From: Roseibacillus sp.
Lineage (GTDB): Bacteria > Verrucomicrobiota > Verrucomicrobiia > Verrucomicrobiales > Akkermansiaceae
Assembly: GCA_029242545.1 (NCBI GenBank)
Contig: JAQWTV010000028.1
Span: forward strand, 1 to 64,000
Length of the DNA stretch: 64,000 nt
Direction: 5' to 3'
Both the position numbers and the translations under genes were made by a program. The notes under the pieces are model-generated. The model saw only the letters and a list, made by a program, of their open reading frames with translations. It ran no database searches and had not been told where the DNA came from. Numbering within the stretch: position 1 is the first letter of the stretch; every line of letters starts with the position of its first letter. Below are positions 63,767 through 64,000 of this stretch, in pieces.

Positions 63767-64000
63767 CTAATTTCCAGTAGCAGTCAGCAGTCCCTCCTTG
63801 TGCAGGAATTCCTCCATTCTTCCCATCGTCGTCCAGTATTGGCTGTTGTCTCCCCGTGGGTTGAAGAAGCCGTGTTTCTGGCCCTCTGAGACATACAGGT
63901 GACAGGAACGTCCTTTCTTATCCATCCGGGCTTTGAAAAGCTTATGCCCGGCGGGGGGCGTTGTGGTATCTGCGGATCCCACCTGCACAAGCGTGGGAGC
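63767..64000 (-). CDS. C-terminal end of an alpha/beta hydrolase (truncated by window)
   Basis: The frame is open on the minus strand to the window edge at 64000. Visible residues run from APTLVQVGSADTTTPPAGHK to LLTATGN. SADTTTPP holds the catalytic Asp and GQKHGFFNPRG the catalytic His of an alpha/beta hydrolase, as in dienelactone hydrolases or exported BD-FAE-like esterases. The nucleophile, start and exact class are outside the window. It converges with the sulfatase, 26 bases away. Confidence 0.8.
   Translation of the reverse strand, partial: APTLVQVGSADTTTPPAGHKLFKARMDKKGRSCHLYVSEGQKHGFFNPRGDNSQYWTTMGRMEEFLHKEGLLTATGN

Overview
The window looks like chromosomal DNA from a free-living, Gram-negative, probably aquatic member of the Verrucomicrobiota. 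This placement is an inference from gene content: two PEP-CTERM exported proteins, a TIGR02597-like secreted protein, a Porin_O_P-type porin, an iduronate-type sulfatase, a GH78-like rhamnosidase, a sialate O-acetylesterase next to a PL10 pectate lyase, and an ExbB-ExbD-ExbD-TPR cluster. Genes are densely packed on both strands. No rRNA, tRNA, CRISPR array, integrase or insertion sequence was found.

Layout. 1-8.4 kb: the end of an EF-hand protein, truA, then a minus-strand run for the cell surface and polysaccharides (porin, GH78-like protein, PEP-CTERM protein, TIGR02597-like protein). 8.4-12 kb: a minus-strand operon accB-accC-thiE-PfkB kinase, divergent from trmB. 12.6-16.4 kb: comEC preceded by a membrane TPR protein, then three tiny lipoprotein genes of 39-53 codons that are easy to miss. 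16.6-23.7 kb: asd, ispA, a DUF5916-type outer-membrane protein, a small exported protein, a PQQ-type beta-propeller and a DUF502 membrane protein. 23.9-26.4 kb: an ABC ATPase, its permease and a histidine-rich membrane-anchored protein. 26.4-30.2 kb: pectate lyase and sialate O-acetylesterase, then a SMUG1-type uracil-DNA glycosylase. 30.2-35.1 kb: leuA divergent from larE-larB-larC, which make the nickel-pincer cofactor of lactate racemase-like enzymes; larA is not in the window. 35.1-41.6 kb: an orphan RelE-like small protein and the ExbB-ExbD-ExbD-TPR-secreted protein cluster. 41.8-46.7 kb: nth, a 3D-domain lipoprotein, a family-4-like uracil-DNA glycosylase without Fe-S cysteines, and an oligopeptidase A. 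46.7-51.4 kb: a zinc-ribbon membrane protein, a GHL10 glycosidase and an M29 aminopeptidase. 51.6-56.3 kb: purN, then MoxR-DUF58-transglutaminase. 56.3-64 kb: tsaB, citrate synthase, a half-size TSUP permease, holA, a second PEP-CTERM protein, tadA, rpe, a sulfatase and the C-terminal end of an alpha/beta hydrolase.

How it fits together. Most genes are core housekeeping functions (fatty acid, isoprenoid, leucine, aspartate-family, purine and TCA metabolism; tRNA modification; DNA repair). Between them sit accessory genes for degrading sulfated or pectin-like polysaccharides and for envelope transport. The least explained parts are the micro-lipoprotein cluster, the ABC plus His-rich trio, the ExbBDD-TPR cluster, and several enzymes whose catalytic or cofactor motifs depart from the family norm (GH78, ComEC metallo-beta-lactamase domain, family-4-like UDG, endonuclease III).
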